Below the pieces are notes generated by a model that worked only from the letters and a program-made list of their open reading frames with translations, did no database searches and was not told where the DNA came from. From Penumbrarchaeum sp964445525 (GTDB lineage Archaea > Thermoplasmatota > Penumbrarchaeia > Penumbrarchaeales > Penumbrarchaeaceae): 64,000 nt of DNA. Positions 62,207 through 64,000 of this stretch are shown here, one piece after another (position 1 is the first letter of the stretch; each line of letters starts with the position of its first letter). The stretch is from assembly GCA_964445525.1 (NCBI GenBank), contig CAYULA010000010.1:21944-85943 (forward strand), read 5' to 3'. A program made the translations under genes and the position numbers.

Positions 62207-63283
62207 ATGACAGTGAAAAAAACGGCATTGGCTGATGTCCACGAAGAGATGGGAGGTTCCATGGTGGATTTCTTCGGATTCTACCTCCCTACCCATTATA
62301 CATCAATCACAGATGAGCATGTAACCGTGAGGGAGGGCGTGGGTGTTTTCGACGTTTCCCATATGGGGAATTTCAGAATATTCGGCGACACCGCCACGGA
62401 GACCGTGGACCATATACTGACCCAGGATATCAAGGGAATGAGGATGAAGCAGCTGAAATACACTCATTTCCTGAACGAGAAAGGTCAGATAGTGGATGAT
62501 ATGATCATCGCAAGATTGTCCGACGATCATTATTTCGCGGTTCCCAACGCTTCAAAAATTGATCTGGACTGGGAGCACTTCAACAGATACAGGAAGGAGG
62601 GAACCGTGATGGAGAACCTCTCGGATTACTATTCCATCCTTGCAGTCCAGGGACCAAAAGCGGAAGCGGTCATGAAGAAAGTAACCACACACCCCTGCGA
62701 CATGAAGTTCTTCAACTGCGACTACATGTATTTCAAGGACCTGGACAAGACCTTCCTGGTATGGAGGTCAGGATACACGGGAGAGGACGGATTCGAGCTA
62801 ATGATACCAAACGAGGATGCCAAGGCGGTCTGGGAATCTCTGTTCAAGCATGGCAAGGAGTTCGGGATAAAACCCATAGGCCTTGGTGCAAGGGACACCC
62901 TGAGATTGGAGAAGGCACTTCTTCTTTCGGGACAGGATTTCGATTTCGACAGGACCTCTCTCGAGACCAATGTCGCCTGGGTCGTCAAATGGGATCATGA
63001 TTTTGTCGGAAAGGAGATTCTTGTTAAACAGAAGGAGGAGGGGATACCTTCCAAGTTCGTGGCCTTCCATCTCAAGGGAAGGGGAATACCCAGAACCGGA
63101 ATGGACATTCTGAAAGACGGGAAGAAGGTGGGAATTGTTACTTCCGGTACCATGATCCCGGGGAAGAAGATAGGAATGGGTCTGGGATATGTGCCACTCG
63201 AAATGAAGGAGTACGGTTCCACATTCGATGTGCAGATAAGGAACAAGACCGTTCCTGCCGAAGTGGTGAACCCGAGGGCCTGA
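62207..63283 (+). CDS. gcvT: aminomethyltransferase (glycine cleavage T protein)
   Basis: Releases ammonia from aminomethyl-GcvH and forms methylene-tetrahydrofolate. From ATG 62207, 14-18 nt after AAGGAG, it has 358 aa; an upstream in-frame ATG at 62156 lies in the presumed promoter (TAAAATAT at about 62150). Signatures: GVFDVSHMGNFRI near the N-terminus, YTGEDGFELMIP, and a C-terminal domain with VTSGTMIPGKKIGMG. The likely catalytic Asp of the family lies in the QIVDDM region. It is followed by gcvH. Confidence 0.95.
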   Translation: MTVKKTALADVHEEMGGSMVDFFGFYLPTHYTSITDEHVTVREGVGVFDVSHMGNFRIFGDTATETVDHILTQDIKGMRMKQLKYTHFLNEKGQIVDDMIIARLSDDHYFAVPNASKIDLDWEHFNRYRKEGTVMENLSDYYSILAVQGPKAEAVMKKVTTHPCDMKFFNCDYMYFKDLDKTFLVWRSGYTGEDGFELMIPNEDAKAVWESLFKHGKEFGIKPIGLGARDTLRLEKALLLSGQDFDFDRTSLETNVAWVVKWDHDFVGKEILVKQKEEGIPSKFVAFHLKGRGIPRTGMDILKDGKKVGIVTSGTMIPGKKIGMGLGYVPLEMKEYGSTFDVQIRNKTVPAEVVNPRA

Positions 63284-63337
63284 AGAAAGATTAAGATAGA
63301 TTGCATTGTTTCAAGTATCGAAAAAGGAGGAAGTCAA

Positions 63338-63751
63338 ATGACGGACATATCAGGATTGGAGTTCCCGGAGGACCTCAAGTACACCCCCACCCACGAATGG
63401 GCGAAGATAGAGGGCGATGTAGCTATAGTCGGCATCACCGCCTATGCGACACATCAGCTTACAGACATCGTTTATCTCGAGCCCCCCGTGATCGGAGAGA
63501 CCGCAACCCAGTTCAAGGAGCTGGAGCCCGAGGGAGCCGTTGAATCCGTGAAGGCATCAACACCTATCTATTCCCCGCTCTCTGGGGAGGTCCTGGAGAT
63601 CAACGATGAACTTGTGGATGCTCCCGAGCAGCTCAACGAGAACTGCTACGAGAACTGGATCTACAAGATGAAGATTGCAGATGAGTCCGAGCTTGAAAAG
63701 CTCATGGATGTCGAAAAATACAAGAAGCATGCTGAAGAAGAGGAACACTGA
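63338..63751 (+). CDS. gcvH: glycine cleavage system H protein
   Basis: Lipoylated carrier that shuttles the aminomethyl group between the P, T and L proteins. Lipoyl-accepting Lys72 lies in ESVKASTPIYSPLSG. The 137-aa length and YTPTHEWAKIEGDVAIVGIT beginning are typical. AAGGAGG precedes the ATG. It is the last gene in the window; no L protein (dihydrolipoamide dehydrogenase) or lipoate synthase is visible in this stretch, so these must be elsewhere. Confidence 0.97.
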   Translation: MTDISGLEFPEDLKYTPTHEWAKIEGDVAIVGITAYATHQLTDIVYLEPPVIGETATQFKELEPEGAVESVKASTPIYSPLSGEVLEINDELVDAPEQLNENCYENWIYKMKIADESELEKLMDVEKYKKHAEEEEH

Positions 63752-63857
63752 TTTTTTCTTCTATTTTTGAGGACCTTTGAGGTCCCATTTTCATACTTAT
63801 TAGCTAATTAGCTAAAAGGATTAAATGTGGAGTAAATAATTCCATTTTCCAAAGATA

Positions 63858-63900
63858 TCAACCATAAAAGGTTGACAGTGGCCGGGGATGGACATTCCCG
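63858..63900 (+). other. two small hairpins downstream of gcvH
   Basis: TCAACC/GGTTGA around ATAAAA (about 63858-63875), then CGGGGA/TTCCCG about 10 nt later. Neither is followed by a T tract. They may end the gcvTH transcript or belong to the next locus. Confidence 0.3.
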
Positions 63901-63917
63901 ATTCTGAAAAAAATGAA

Positions 63918-63995
63918 GTCATCTCAAATTATCCTTGACAGCATCTGTTCAGTAGTTCCGAAGGTAATTTGAACCCCGGATCAGTTTGAGATGAC
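63918..63995. repeat. 78-nt structured inverted-repeat element at the window edge
   Basis: GTCATCTCAAA (63918-63928) pairs perfectly with TTTGAGATGAC (63985-63995). Inside, AAATTATCCTT (63926-63936) pairs with AAGGTAATTT (63961-63970) with one bulged T. The two helices share three A residues, so they compete at the junction. It could be a structured RNA, a regulatory leader of the next gene or the end of a small mobile element. Confidence 0.45.
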
Positions 63996-64000
63996 ATTCG

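Noticed and set aside
63918..63995. A tRNA gene (GGTTCAAAT-like stretch on the minus strand)
   Set aside because: No matching T stem, acceptor arms or anticodon arm could be built.

Overview
The window is archaeal chromosome, most likely from an uncultured, moderately AT/GC-balanced Thermoplasmatota-like euryarchaeon. Support comes from a proteasome-activating-nucleotidase-type ATPase, an archaeal-type AlaRS, the paired RPA41/RPA-associated genes, a D-aminoacyl-tRNA deacylase of the archaeal/plant (DtdA) family, prefoldin alpha next to FtsY, archaeal RNase P RNA, a DUF63 membrane protein, an HTH_10 (bacterioopsin-activator-like) regulator, an intron-containing tRNA-Tyr and many TATA-type promoters placed about 25-30 nt before start codons (leaderless genes). 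The lineage call is inference; no 16S gene is present.

Layout. 1-7.9 kb (minus): a regulator, a degenerate IscS, an IscU scaffold, a 1.8-kilo-residue secreted subtilisin-like protease and the start of a small membrane protein. 8.2-13.9 kb: PAN-like ATPase (plus) converging on MetRS, RPA-associated protein and RPA (minus). 14-19.2 kb: TPR protein, SHMT, Elp3, a stand-alone receiver domain. 19.2-24.3 kb: DtdA, a GlmU-like nucleotidylyltransferase, a 72-aa protein with a structured leader, a sodium/solute symporter and a PKD-type membrane protein. 24.3-24.8 kb: tRNA-Tyr followed by degenerate tandem copies of its own 3' end. 24.9-38.9 kb (plus): a large STAND-like ATPase, purH, purN, uvrB, ornithine aminotransferase, uvrA, an extremely acidic zinc-ribbon protein, uvrC. 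39-43.9 kb: a giant Kelch surface protein ending at a strong terminator. 44.0-44.7 kb: a tandem array of hairpin modules, each containing the last codons of the adjacent KaiC-like gene. 44.7-49.9 kb: KaiC-like ATPase, DUF63 protein, RQC/HRDC protein, COG2426 exporter, FtsY, prefoldin alpha. 50.1-50.4 kb: RNase P RNA. 50.5-54 kb: two surface proteins sharing an Asp/Thr stalk plus a PGM-type C-terminal anchor, and a second receiver protein. 54.2-59.1 kb (minus): AlaRS, a metallo-beta-lactamase-fold hydrolase, a CoA-disulfide-reductase-like flavoprotein. 59.2-63.8 kb: glycine cleavage P subunits (minus) diverging from T and H proteins (plus).

How it works together. Glycine/one-carbon metabolism is represented by SHMT, the P, T and H proteins, and the folate-using purine enzymes PurN and PurH. 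UvrA, UvrB and UvrC make a complete nucleotide-excision set, with an unexplained acidic zinc-ribbon gene inside it. The least ordinary parts are non-coding: two unrelated loci (tRNA-Tyr and the KaiC-like gene) are each followed by tandem, hairpin-bearing units that begin with a copy of the gene's own 3' end, and in both arrays stems are kept by compensatory changes. The best protein oddities are the IscS homologue lacking its PLP lysine and the ATPase interrupted by a DUF835-like domain.
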